Both the position numbers and the translations under genes were made by a program. The notes beneath the pieces were generated by a model that saw nothing but the letters and a program-made list of their open reading frames with translations, made no database searches and had not been told where the DNA came from. Positions 1 to 6,915 of a stretch of 20,674 bases of DNA are shown piece after piece. This DNA is from Brevibacterium picturae. Lineage in GTDB: Bacteria; Actinomycetota; Actinomycetes; Actinomycetales; Brevibacteriaceae. The stretch spans positions 1 to 20,674 of the forward strand of contig NZ_JAKDJU010000044.1 of assembly GCF_030453725.1 (NCBI RefSeq), written 5' to 3'. Within the stretch, counting starts at the first letter, position 1. The number at the start of each line of letters is the position of its first letter.

Positions 1-330
1 GTCGGAAACGATCCGAATGCTCTCCTCGCGCCGAGCCGGTGCCGCGGTTCCACGGCCCTGGTCGTCCGAGCGGTCCTGGTCGTCCGAGCCACGGTCCTGG
101 TCGTCCGAGCGGCCATGGTCGTCCGAGCGGCCCTGAGCGCGCCGGCCGATTGCCACGTAGACAGCTCTGTCGATGGCGATGGGCAGGACCAACCCGTTGT
201 TGTAGTCGGTGTGTTCGCCGATGAGATTGACGCGTCCGGGAGCACGAAAGCTCTCGAGCGGCGGATAGCCGAAGATCGCTTCGAACTCGCGGGCCAGGCA
301 TGGGCCCCTCGGAGTGGTGGCCGCACTCAT
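1..330 (-). CDS. galK: Galactokinase, N-terminal 110 residues (cut by window edge)
   Basis: GalK phosphorylates galactose with ATP to galactose-1-phosphate, the first committed step of the Leloir pathway, in the cytosol. The reverse-strand translation starts at the ATG whose first base is 330 and stays open to base 1. It contains the galactokinase signature PGRVNLIGEHTDYNNG at residues 31-46, which is diagnostic of the GHMP-type galactokinases. The ATG overlaps the galT stop as ATGA, so the two are translationally coupled in the order galT-galK. Residues about 67-90 are an Arg/Ser/Asp/Gln repeat (RSDDHG, RSDDQD, GSDDQD, RSDDQ) inserted between the conserved start of the domain and the strand that reads SIRIVSD. 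Family members normally have only a short loop there. The C-terminal three quarters, including the GHMP ATP-binding loop, lie outside the window, so intactness cannot be judged. Confidence 0.93.
   Translation of the reverse strand, partial: MSAATTPRGPCLAREFEAIFGYPPLESFRAPGRVNLIGEHTDYNNGLVLPIAIDRAVYVAIGRRAQGRSDDHGRSDDQDRGSDDQDRSDDQGRGTAAPARREESIRIVSD
59..128. repeat. Four in-frame copies of a 13-base unit inside galK
   Basis: The unit TGGTCGTCCGAGC (plus strand) occurs perfectly at 59-71, 77-89, 98-110 and 116-128, at spacings of 18, 21 and 18 bases. All spacings are multiples of three, so the galK frame is kept. On the coding strand it reads as repeated SDDQ/SDDH blocks. This looks like expansion by replication slippage that selection tolerated in a surface loop. 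Confidence 0.9.
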
Positions 331-1463
331 CGGCGACCGTCTTCGTGCGCGGGCGTCGCCACGCGCAGTCGTGCCGCGGTCTCCTCGGCGGAGACGTCGC
401 CGACGAAGGCGCCCATGGCCGCTTCGGATCCAGCGAGGAACTTCAGCTTGTTCTCGGCACGCCTGGGGCTGGTGATCTCCAGATGCATCCACTCTGCCGA
501 TCGGTCCTCACAGTTGACCGGTGCCTGATGCCACGCCGCGATGTATGGAGTGGGAGTCGAATAGAGGCCGTCGATCCTTCGCAGCACCTCGGGGTAGATG
601 CGCGCGAGGTCATCGCGTTCGGCGTCGTCGAGGTCGTCGAGCCCCAACACTTGCCGATGCGGGACTATGTGGACTTCGATCGGCCACCTGGCGGCGAATG
701 GCACGAACGCAGAGAAATGTGCGGACTCGAGGACCATCCGCTCCCCCGAGCTGCGCTCGAAGGCGAGGACGTCGCCCATCAGCGGCCTGCCTGTCTCGCG
801 TTGATGCTGCACCGCACGGGCCGAGGTGATCACGGTGTGTGGAGTGACGAACGGATAAGCATAGATCTGTCCGTGTGGGTGGTTCATTGTCACACCGATC
901 TCCTCACCCCGGTTCTCGAATACGAAGACCTGCTCGATCCCCTCTCGTGCGGCGAGCTCGCTCGTCCGGTTCGCCCAGGCGTCGATGACAGTGCGTGCTC
1001 GCGCCGGGTCCAAGTCGGCGAACGATCCGTTGTGCTCGGAAGAGAAGACGACGACCTCACAGCGCCCATGTGCCGGGGCGGTCAGCGCGGACTCGGAGGC
1101 CACCTCGGCGAATTGCCTCCTCGGATCGGCAGTCACCGCACCAAGCGCAGGCCCCAGCGAAGGGAAGCGATTCTCGAAGACCACGACGTCGTAGTCGGCA
1201 ACGGGAATCTCGGTAGGTCGTCCCGGTTCCGAGGGGCAGAGGGGACATTCGGCGGCGACGGGAAGATGCGTTCGCGACTGACGATGCGTGGCCACGGCCA
1301 CCCACTCGCCGGTGAGCAGATCGAAGCGCAGCTGTCCGCCGGTGGGACGCGGCTCCACGGGGCGGTCGTCCTCGACAAGGGGCGCTGCCGGCGAATCGGC
1401 GTCCTGGAAGAGGAGGATCTCTCTGCCGTCGGCAAGCGTGTTCCTGCGGATGCGCGTGCTCAA
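327..1463 (-). CDS. galT: Galactose-1-phosphate uridylyltransferase, class I
   Basis: GalT swaps UMP between UDP-glucose and galactose-1-phosphate, giving UDP-galactose and glucose-1-phosphate in the cytosolic Leloir pathway. The 378-residue product shows the zinc-binding CPLC at 73-76, a second metal-site region around HGRC (132-135) and the active-site HPHGQ at 195-199, whose second His (197) is the uridylylated nucleophile by family knowledge. The C-terminal WMHLEI segment is also typical. The start is TTG at 1463: an in-frame stop lies at 1479-1481, and no ATG or GTG lies between. Only a weak AGGCG precedes it. The gene overlaps galK by four bases (ATGA) and heads a leftward galT-galK unit, transcribed away from the epimerase gene. 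A TATGAT at 1555-1550 on this strand is a plausible -10 that overlaps the GATCAT repeat. Confidence 0.96.
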   Translation of the reverse strand: MSTRIRRNTLADGREILLFQDADSPAAPLVEDDRPVEPRPTGGQLRFDLLTGEWVAVATHRQSRTHLPVAAECPLCPSEPGRPTEIPVADYDVVVFENRFPSLGPALGAVTADPRRQFAEVASESALTAPAHGRCEVVVFSSEHNGSFADLDPARARTVIDAWANRTSELAAREGIEQVFVFENRGEEIGVTMNHPHGQIYAYPFVTPHTVITSARAVQHQRETGRPLMGDVLAFERSSGERMVLESAHFSAFVPFAARWPIEVHIVPHRQVLGLDDLDDAERDDLARIYPEVLRRIDGLYSTPTPYIAAWHQAPVNCEDRSAEWMHLEITSPRRAENKLKFLAGSEAAMGAFVGDVSAEETAARLRVATPAHEDGRR

Positions 1464-1538
1464 CGGACGCCTGCGAATTCAACGGTTCGACGGCAGAATG
1501 AAGAAATACGACGCCGTCCCATCCGACCTCCCAAAACT

Positions 1539-1554
1539 GATCATTTTCGATCAT
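1539..1554. promoter_or_regulatory. Candidate repressor site in the divergent gal promoter region
   Basis: GATCAT occurs at 1539-1544 and again at 1549-1554, exactly one helical turn apart, in the most AT-rich part of the 180-base region between galT and the epimerase gene. The stretch also reads as an imperfect palindrome. Tandem sites at about 10-base period are typical of DeoR-family sugar regulators, and the second copy overlaps a possible galT -10 (TATGAT, 1555-1550). A TAGAAT at 1594-1599 could be the -10 for the rightward epimerase gene, without a clear -35. The binding protein is not in the window, so the family assignment is inference. Confidence 0.4.
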
Positions 1555-1643
1555 AATGCTAACATCAGATCGGTGCCGAACACAGTTGTGTCGTAGAATT
1601 CTCAGACACCAGAACATTCGCATACCAATTGCGCAGGAGTCGC

Positions 1644-2600
1644 ATGACCGATTTCATCGAGCTCACCCTGGGCGACGACAACGCGGTCGTGTCCACACGC
1701 GGTGCGGCTCTGCTTCACTACACCGTCGGTGATCGTCCTGTCGTCGCCCAGATGTCCGCCTTCGACGGGGCCGTGCTGGCACCGTGGCCCAACCGAATCG
1801 CGGATGGACGCTACGACTTCAACGGCCGCTCCCACCAGCTGCCCATCACCGAAACCTCACACAGCACTTCCCTGCATGGCCTCGTCGCCGAAACGCACTG
1901 GGCGGTGAGCAAGCGCGACGACGCCTCCGTGACCTTGAGTACCGACATCACCGACTCACCGGGGTACCCCTTTGCGCTGTCGATCGAGGTGACATATTCC
2001 CTCATCGCGCGTGAAGACGTGGGTGAGCCCACCGACACGGCCGAGCTCCGGGTCGTGGCCCTGGCACGAAACATCGGGCAGGATCCGGCTCCCTTCGGTT
2101 TCGGCTTTCATCCCTGGATCCGCCCAGGGGCCGAAAGCGTCGATCGGGCGCAACTCCTCGTCCCCGCCGAAACCTGGTTCGAGACCGATAGCAGACTCCT
2201 CCCCCGGGCGATCAGACCATTCGACACAGGGTCGTTCATCCCCGCCGATCACGGACCTGATGAAGCATCCTGCCTCCTCTGCAAGGATTTCCGTGCTCTG
2301 CGCACCCTCGGCCCGACCGTGCTCGATGATGCCTTCGGAGTTCCGCAGCGCGGTGATGATGGGTGGTCGCGGGTGCGGCTGAGAGGTGCCGACGACAGGA
2401 CGGTCATCATCGGCATGGATGAGAGCTTCCGGGCCTGGCAGATCTGCACCGGCGACGAGCTCGACCATGACCACCGGCGTCGAGCTATCGCCATCGAGCC
2501 GATGACATGCCCGCCCAACGCCTTCGCCACCGGTTCGGAGCACGATGTCATCGACCCGGAGGGTGAACTCCGTGTGGAATGGTCCATCGCCTTGCGTTGA
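1644..2600 (+). CDS. Aldose 1-epimerase family protein
   Basis: The product is 318 residues and belongs to the galactose mutarotase-like fold, which interconverts alpha and beta anomers of hexoses. Family signatures are PWPNRIADGRY at 48-57, LHGL with His79, GFGFHPW with the probable catalytic His156, and AIEPMTCPPNAF with the probable catalytic base Glu285. It lacks a signal peptide, so it is cytosolic. The ATG at 1644 is chosen because AGGAG (1635-1639) sits just upstream. An in-frame TTG at 1629 has no such site. Its placement divergent to galT-galK suggests it feeds alpha-galactose to GalK, although this subgroup also contains enzymes acting on other sugars or sugar phosphates, so substrate is not proven. 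Confidence 0.9.
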   Translation: MTDFIELTLGDDNAVVSTRGAALLHYTVGDRPVVAQMSAFDGAVLAPWPNRIADGRYDFNGRSHQLPITETSHSTSLHGLVAETHWAVSKRDDASVTLSTDITDSPGYPFALSIEVTYSLIAREDVGEPTDTAELRVVALARNIGQDPAPFGFGFHPWIRPGAESVDRAQLLVPAETWFETDSRLLPRAIRPFDTGSFIPADHGPDEASCLLCKDFRALRTLGPTVLDDAFGVPQRGDDGWSRVRLRGADDRTVIIGMDESFRAWQICTGDELDHDHRRRAIAIEPMTCPPNAFATGSEHDVIDPEGELRVEWSIALR

Positions 2601-2686
2601 AAGTTCTGCACTGACAATTCTGGGCGCAAAGACATTTTGCCCTGATAAGTTGCGAGTATCGGCTTCAACTCGCACGAAGGAAGATT

Positions 2687-3532
2687 ATGTCGACACCACA
2701 GAACCCGTACTCCGGTTCAGATGCAGAGAACTCGGACGCAGAGAACAAGCAGAATCTGCCGACCGATCAGGTTGGCCCGGACTCCGATCAGGCCGGTCCG
2801 GACTTCGATCAGGCGCAGGACACTCCTGTCGGCGATCAGGCCGAGGCCGCACAGTCGGCCGGCTCCGCTCAGTACGGGCAAGGCTCACAGTTCAGCCCGT
2901 CCGAGCAGTACAGCCAAGCCGAGCAGTACAACCAGCAGGGCCCCTATGGCCAGCAGGATTCGTACGGCCAACAGAACCAGTACGATCGGTCGGATCTGTA
3001 CAACCAGCAGAACCAGTACGCTCAAACGAGTCAGTACTACCCTCAGGATCAGTACGGACAGCCAACCCAGCAGGGCCAGTACTATCAGGCCTCTGACTAC
3101 GCTGGCTACGACCAGGGCAACTACGCCGGCTCCCAGCACCCTCCGGTGGGCACGTACCAACAGCCTGCACCAGAGCACAGCGCCGGCAGCAACAGCGGCT
3201 TCTTCAAGTCGCTCTTCGACTTCCGCTTCAACAATTTCATCGCCGTTCGGTGGGCAGGATTCATCTACATCATCGCCATCGTCGTGGCCGTGCTGTCCTG
3301 GCTGGGATCCATCATCGGCGGAATTCTCACGGGCGCTGCCGCCGGCAGCGCATCTGCCTACTTCGGCCAAGCCCCGAGCTTCAGCCCGTGGCCTCTGCTG
3401 CTTGCGATCATCTTCGGCTGGATCATTCCCGCTCTCTGGGTGATCTTCGTCCGCCTGGCCCTCGAGCTTCTCGTATCCAACGTCAAGACTGCGGAGAACA
3501 CGAAGAAGATCGCCGATTCCCTCGGACGCTGA
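2687..3532 (+). CDS. DUF4282-like membrane protein with Gln/Tyr-rich disordered N-terminus
   Basis: The 281-residue product has two halves. Residues 1-168 are low complexity: first an acidic Asp/Gln/Pro part, then from about 60 to 160 a Gln, Tyr, Gly, Ser and Asn-rich part with recurring QYGQ, QQNQY and QYYQ motifs and no charged clusters. From 170 (FFKSLFDFRFNNFIAVRW) a conserved-looking domain begins with two hydrophobic helices at about 187-213 and 235-262, ending in the amphipathic stretch ELLVSNVKTAENTKKI. That C-terminal pattern matches DUF4282 proteins, which are small bacterial membrane proteins of unknown function. The long tail would most likely face the cytoplasm. GAAGGA (2676-2681) precedes the ATG at good distance. 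It is a monocistronic-looking gene followed by two hairpins. No enzymatic motif is visible. Confidence 0.88.
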   Translation: MSTPQNPYSGSDAENSDAENKQNLPTDQVGPDSDQAGPDFDQAQDTPVGDQAEAAQSAGSAQYGQGSQFSPSEQYSQAEQYNQQGPYGQQDSYGQQNQYDRSDLYNQQNQYAQTSQYYPQDQYGQPTQQGQYYQASDYAGYDQGNYAGSQHPPVGTYQQPAPEHSAGSNSGFFKSLFDFRFNNFIAVRWAGFIYIIAIVVAVLSWLGSIIGGILTGAAAGSASAYFGQAPSFSPWPLLLAIIFGWIIPALWVIFVRLALELLVSNVKTAENTKKIADSLGR

Positions 3533-3542
3533 ACCTGCGCCG

Positions 3543-3566
3543 CACCCGTCATGATCGGCACGGGTG
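3543..3566 (+). terminator. Hairpin just after the DUF4282-like gene
   Basis: CACCCGT (3543-3549) and ACGGGTG (3560-3566) form a perfect 7-base stem with a 10-base loop, starting 11 bases after the stop codon. No clear T tract follows, so it may act only partly as a terminator or protect the 3' end. Confidence 0.4.
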
Positions 3567-3576
3567 ATATCGCGGT

Positions 3577-3622
3577 TCTGAGTTTCAGGGACCGGCTTCA
3601 CAGGCGATCCCTGAAACTCAGA
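3577..3622. repeat. Perfect 15-base inverted repeat, possible terminator
   Basis: Arms 3577-3591 (TCTGAGTTTCAGGGA) and 3608-3622 are exact reverse complements separated by 16 bases. It lies between the rightward DUF4282-like gene and the leftward tRNA pair, so it could stop transcription from either side. Neither arm is followed by a run of T, which argues against a classic intrinsic terminator. Confidence 0.6.
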
Positions 3623-3623
3623 C

Positions 3624-3670
3624 TGCCGCTAACCCGGACTGGGCGGGTCGAGATTCGTGCCGCTAACCCG
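3624..3670. repeat. 13-base direct repeat, 34-base period
   Basis: TGCCGCTAACCCG occurs at 3624-3636 and 3658-3670, immediately after the long inverted repeat. The 21 bases between differ from the flanks. No gene covers it. The function is unknown; it could be a relic of a duplicated segment. Confidence 0.7.
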
Positions 3671-3747
3671 TTGAGACCGGGGTCGTGGAAAAACCCCTGT
3701 GAATTAGAGCGAGCCCCGCACCGATAAATCGATGCAGGACTCAACCG

Positions 3748-3820
3748 TACCCCCGAGCAGGTTCGAACTGCCGTTTCCGCCTTGAGAGGGCAGCGTCCTA
3801 GGCCACTAGACGACGGGGGC
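3748..3820 (-). tRNA. tRNA-Glu (anticodon CTC)
   Basis: On the reverse strand the 73-base gene folds as a complete cloverleaf: acceptor GCCCCCG pairs with CGGGGGT, the anticodon arm is CTGCC-CTCTCAA-GGCGG with CTC at positions 34-36, and the T arm contains GTTCGAACC. The discriminator is A and the CCA end is not encoded, so it must be added by the CCA-adding enzyme. It lies 37 bases downstream of tRNA-Gln on the same strand, so the two are probably one precursor. After it there is no clean hairpin with a T tract. Confidence 0.96.
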
Positions 3821-3826
3821 CGATAA

Positions 3827-3854
3827 ACAGCTCAGAGTCATACTCCAGAGCTGT
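3827..3854. other. Hairpin in the spacer between the two tRNAs
   Basis: ACAGCTC (3827-3833) and GAGCTGT (3848-3854) pair perfectly, with a nested GAGT/ACTC inside. In the leftward tRNA-Gln/tRNA-Glu precursor this spacer helix could guide processing of the two tRNAs. That role is inferred from position only. Confidence 0.4.
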
Positions 3855-3857
3855 CCG

Positions 3858-3929
3858 CTGGGGTACCAGGACTTGAACCTAGACTAAATGTACCAGAAAC
3901 ACTCGTGCTGCCAATTACACCATACCCCA
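3858..3929 (-). tRNA. tRNA-Gln (anticodon CTG)
   Basis: On the reverse strand the 72-base gene has acceptor TGGGGTA pairing with TACCCCA, anticodon stem AGTGT/ACATT enclosing the loop TTCTGGT with CTG at 34-36, and a T arm CTAGG-TTCAAGT-CCTGG. The discriminator is G and CCA is not encoded. Upstream on this strand, TAGAGT about 45 bases before the tRNA, with TTGTCG 18 bases further up, is a possible promoter. The gene is the first of the leftward tRNA-Gln/tRNA-Glu pair downstream of gltX and the S33 hydrolase. Confidence 0.95.
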
Positions 3930-3993
3930 ATGTTTTTCAGGCTCATTCCCGAAGGAATTTCCCTGAGCAACGAGATATAACTCTACACAAACC

Positions 3994-4027
3994 CCCTGCT
4001 CCACGACAAATTCTGCAGGGCCTTTTT
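3994..4027 (+). terminator. Intrinsic-terminator-like hairpin between tRNAs and hydrolase gene
   Basis: CCCTGC (3994-3999) and GCAGGG (4015-4020) form a 6-base stem with a 15-base loop, followed on the plus strand by CCTTTTT. On the minus strand the same stem is followed by GGTTTG, so it may also end the gltX-hydrolase transcript, whose last stop is at 4075. The T run is better in the rightward direction, where the only upstream gene is the DUF4282-like one. Confidence 0.45.
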
Positions 4028-4074
4028 CTGTGTGACCTTCTTAACATCGGCACTTCACTGGTGCGGTGAGGAAA

Positions 4075-5361
4075 TCACTCTCGCGCCAGAGCGATGAGAC
4101 GATCGAACACCCGATACCCGTCGGCTCGCAGCCCGTTGTGCTCGTACTCGTTCGTCACCCACGGCTTCACCCCATCGAGGAGTTCCGCCGTGGCCAACGA
4201 GTACTCCGGAGGGACATAGGCGTCCTCGAAGTACACCGCCGCGCCGCCGCGCACGGTTGAAGCCCGCAGCGCGTCCGCATCATAGAGGCGGGGCCATTCG
4301 TGCTGTGCCACGAACTGCGCCACCTCGGCGAAGGGCGCGAGCTCCGGGTCCTCGGTCAGCGACTCGGGTCCGGCATGCTCACCGGCCAACAGGGTCGGAT
4401 CAGCCGCGACATCGGCCGGCATCGCCCGCCGTGCGGCCCAATCGGTGAGCGCACCATCGGCCCAGCAGGACTCGTGGACCACTGCGTAGAGCGGGTTTCG
4501 ACCCGAGAACGGCAGTGCGGCCGCAAGGTCATGACGGAAGGCCGCCGAGGCGGGGTCCAGGTCCAGCAGGTAGTGGAGTTTTTCGGGCCCGTCGGAGGCC
4601 CCGAGGTAGTGCCCCAGGAGACGAATGCGCTCCGTCGTGGCGCGCGCCCCGCCGGGGAGCGTGATCCCGCCCTCGGCCTCGGCGAGGTCGACGAGGCGGG
4701 CGAGCTTGTCACGGTCACCGGGGAATGCCCGGTAGAACTGCGCCGACTTGCGCTTCATGGTCTCCCACGTCGTGGCGTACACGGTGGCCGGGTCAGTGCC
4801 GACGGCCGGCAGACCGCCGGTGAAGTAGACCTCGTGCAGCGATTCGGAGTGTGCGGATACGTAGCGCAGGGCGGTGAACCCGCCGAAGGACTGACCCAGC
4901 AGCGACCAGGTGTCGATGCCGAGAACCTGGCGCAGGATCTCAGCGTCTTCGACGATCGAGTCGGCACGGTAGCAGCGCAGCGCGGCAGCAATATCCGCGG
5001 GAGCCTCACCTGCCCAGTCAAGGCCGGTGATGCGCCCGTCCACGGAGCCGATGGGACTCGATTTCCCGGTCCCCCGCTGGTCGAGCATGACGACTTGGAA
5101 GTCCTCGAGTGCTCGTGCCAGCCAGGTGGACTGGCCGACGGGGGTGGTCGGTCGGGGCGCTTCGGCACCCGGACCGCCCTGCAGGAACACGAGAGAGGGC
5201 TTCGTGCTCTCCGCCTCGGTGGCGATGATGCGGGCGAAGACCTCGATGCTCGCCGAGGCGGCTGCCCCTCCCCCACCGAAGTGGTCGAGGGGGACGTCGA
5301 CGGTCACATCCCTCAGGTGCAGTCCCCCGCGCGTCCAGTTCGACTGGTTGACTGCAGTCAC
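4075..5361 (-). CDS. Alpha/beta hydrolase, S33 prolyl aminopeptidase-like
   Basis: The 428-residue product resembles the larger prolyl iminopeptidases, which remove N-terminal proline from peptides in the cytosol. Visible elements are QGGPG at 61-65 (oxyanion-hole motif; the textbook form is HGGPG), DQRGTGKSSP at 94-103, the nucleophile elbow GQSFGG with Ser158, probable acid Asp380 in VYFEDAYVP, and catalytic His408 in EYEHNG. A helical cap of about 180 residues separates the nucleophile from the acid, matching the longer subfamily. There is no signal peptide. The start is GTG at 5361, overlapping the gltX stop as GTGA, and it lacks its own ribosome site, so translation should depend on gltX. 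Exact substrate could be another small peptide or ester. Confidence 0.9.
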   Translation of the reverse strand: MTAVNQSNWTRGGLHLRDVTVDVPLDHFGGGGAAASASIEVFARIIATEAESTKPSLVFLQGGPGAEAPRPTTPVGQSTWLARALEDFQVVMLDQRGTGKSSPIGSVDGRITGLDWAGEAPADIAAALRCYRADSIVEDAEILRQVLGIDTWSLLGQSFGGFTALRYVSAHSESLHEVYFTGGLPAVGTDPATVYATTWETMKRKSAQFYRAFPGDRDKLARLVDLAEAEGGITLPGGARATTERIRLLGHYLGASDGPEKLHYLLDLDPASAAFRHDLAAALPFSGRNPLYAVVHESCWADGALTDWAARRAMPADVAADPTLLAGEHAGPESLTEDPELAPFAEVAQFVAQHEWPRLYDADALRASTVRGGAAVYFEDAYVPPEYSLATAELLDGVKPWVTNEYEHNGLRADGYRVFDRLIALARE

Positions 5362-6824
5362 AGCTGGGCAGCCAGAGCCCGCAGGCGGGTCAGCGAGGAA
5401 TCCTTGCCGAGGATCTCCATCGACTCGAACAGAGGTGGAGAGACCTTGCGTCCGGATACGGCCACGCGCAGGGGGCCGAAGGCCAGCCGCGGTTTGATCT
5501 CCATTTCGGTGACCAGTGTGAACTGCAGGCGTTCGTGCAGTGTGTCCGTCGTCCAGTCCTCGACTCCCTCGAGGACCTCGATCGAGGCCGCCAGCACCTC
5601 GGGGGCGGAGTCCTTCAGGGTCTTCAGTCCGTCCTCGGCCATGGTCAGCTCGGCATCGGGAGTGAAGAGGAATGCCAGGAGGTCGGGTGCTTCGCCGAGG
5701 AGGTTCATCCTCGTCTGCACCAACGGTGCCGCCTGGTCGAGAATCGACAGCTGAGCCTGCGACGGCTGCTCCGGGAGCACCTCGGCGGCCTGGAGATAGG
5801 GAACCAGCCGATCACGGAAGTCGTCAGCCTCGAGGAGCCGGATGTGGTCGGCGTTGATCGACGTCGCCTTCTTCACATCGAAGCGGGCGGGGTTGGGCAG
5901 GACATCGTGGATGTCGAAGGCGTCGACGAACTCCTTGACGCTGAATATGTCCCGATCAGGGGCGATCGACCAGCCGAGCAGACCGAGGTAGTTGATCATG
6001 CCCTCGGGGATGAACCCGTTGTCGCGGTGGAGGAACAGGTTGGATTCCGGATCGCGCTTGGACAGCTTCTTGTTGCCGGCGCCCGTCACGTAGGGCAGGT
6101 GACCGAACTCGGGGGTCGCGGCGGCGACGCCGATGTCCTTGAGTGCTTCGTAGAGCACGACCTGGCGAGGAGTCGAGGACAGCAGGTCCTCGCCGCGCAG
6201 CACATGGGTGATGCCCATAAGTGCATCGTCGACGGGGTTGACCAGGGTGTACAGCGGTTGCCCGTTCGCACGGACGACGACGTAGTCGGGGATGGTGCCG
6301 GCGCGGAAGGTGATCTCTCCGCGCACCAGGTCGGTGAAGGTGACATCCTCGGCGGGCATGCGCACGCGCCAGACCGGTTCGCGCCCCTCGGCCCTGAAGC
6401 CGGCGATCTGCTCTGGGGTGAGGTCACGATCGAAGCCGTCGTAGCCGAGCTTGGGGTCGCGGCCTGCGGCCTTGTGTCGGGCCTCGACCTCGTCGTTGGT
6501 CGAGTAGGACTCGTAGATGTGTCCGGCGGCCTTGAGCTTCTCGATCACGCCTGCATAGATGTCGCCGCGCTGGGACTGGCGGTAGGGTCCGTCGGGTCCG
6601 CCCACGTCGATGCCTTCGTCCCAGTCGAGGCCGAGCCACTTCATGGCCTCGAGGACCTGACCGAAGCTCTCCTCGGTGTCACGGGCGGCGTCGGTGTCTT
6701 CGATGCGGAAGACGAACTTACCTCCGGTGTGCTTCGCATACGCCCAGTTGAACAGGGCGGTGCGGACCATGCCGACGTGCGGGGTGCCGGTGGGCGATGG
6801 GCAGAAACGAACTTTGACGCTCAC
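5358..6824 (-). CDS. gltX: Glutamyl-tRNA synthetase
   Basis: GltX charges tRNA-Glu, and in organisms using the GatCAB route also misacylates tRNA-Gln, with glutamate and ATP. The 488-residue protein starts RFCPSPTGTPHVG, giving the class I HIGH-type motif at 15-18, and has the KMSKS-type loop as KLSKR at 253-257. RIEDTD at 40-45 and the C-terminal anticodon-binding helical region (PLRVAVSG at 451-458) are typical. The start is GTG at 6824 because GAAGGA (6835-6830) lies five bases before it and the conserved domain begins at once. The same frame stays open further upstream through a Pro/Arg/Thr-rich stretch, which is leader, not protein. It overlaps the hydrolase gene by four bases and follows the FAA-hydrolase gene after 91 bases. 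Both likely tRNA substrates lie downstream on the same strand. Confidence 0.97.
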   Translation of the reverse strand: MSVKVRFCPSPTGTPHVGMVRTALFNWAYAKHTGGKFVFRIEDTDAARDTEESFGQVLEAMKWLGLDWDEGIDVGGPDGPYRQSQRGDIYAGVIEKLKAAGHIYESYSTNDEVEARHKAAGRDPKLGYDGFDRDLTPEQIAGFRAEGREPVWRVRMPAEDVTFTDLVRGEITFRAGTIPDYVVVRANGQPLYTLVNPVDDALMGITHVLRGEDLLSSTPRQVVLYEALKDIGVAAATPEFGHLPYVTGAGNKKLSKRDPESNLFLHRDNGFIPEGMINYLGLLGWSIAPDRDIFSVKEFVDAFDIHDVLPNPARFDVKKATSINADHIRLLEADDFRDRLVPYLQAAEVLPEQPSQAQLSILDQAAPLVQTRMNLLGEAPDLLAFLFTPDAELTMAEDGLKTLKDSAPEVLAASIEVLEGVEDWTTDTLHERLQFTLVTEMEIKPRLAFGPLRVAVSGRKVSPPLFESMEILGKDSSLTRLRALAAQL

Positions 6825-6861
6825 TGTGTTCCTTCGGTCTTTGAGTTGTGTGACGGTACTG

Positions 6862-6906
6862 CGCGGTGGGGGCGTTCGCGGTGGCGGCGTGCGCGGTGGC
6901 GGCGGG
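6862..6906. repeat. Three 15-base tandem units in the gltX leader
   Basis: Three consecutive 15-base units share the core CGCGGTGG (6862-6876, 6877-6891, 6892-6906) and differ at few positions. They lie between the FAA-hydrolase stop and the gltX start. In gltX mRNA they would be a C-rich leader segment about 40-80 bases before the start codon. Confidence 0.8.
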
Positions 6907-6915
6907 GTGCCGGTC

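Noticed and set aside
300..1556. Long plus-strand open frame opposite galT
   Set aside because: It is antisense to a gene with clear GalT motifs; its translation shows no family motif and has the Arg/Gly-rich composition typical of shadow frames in high-GC DNA.
1602..1835. Minus-strand open frame across the gal intergenic region and epimerase start
   Set aside because: It overlaps the epimerase N-terminus antisense and shows no domain or ribosome site.
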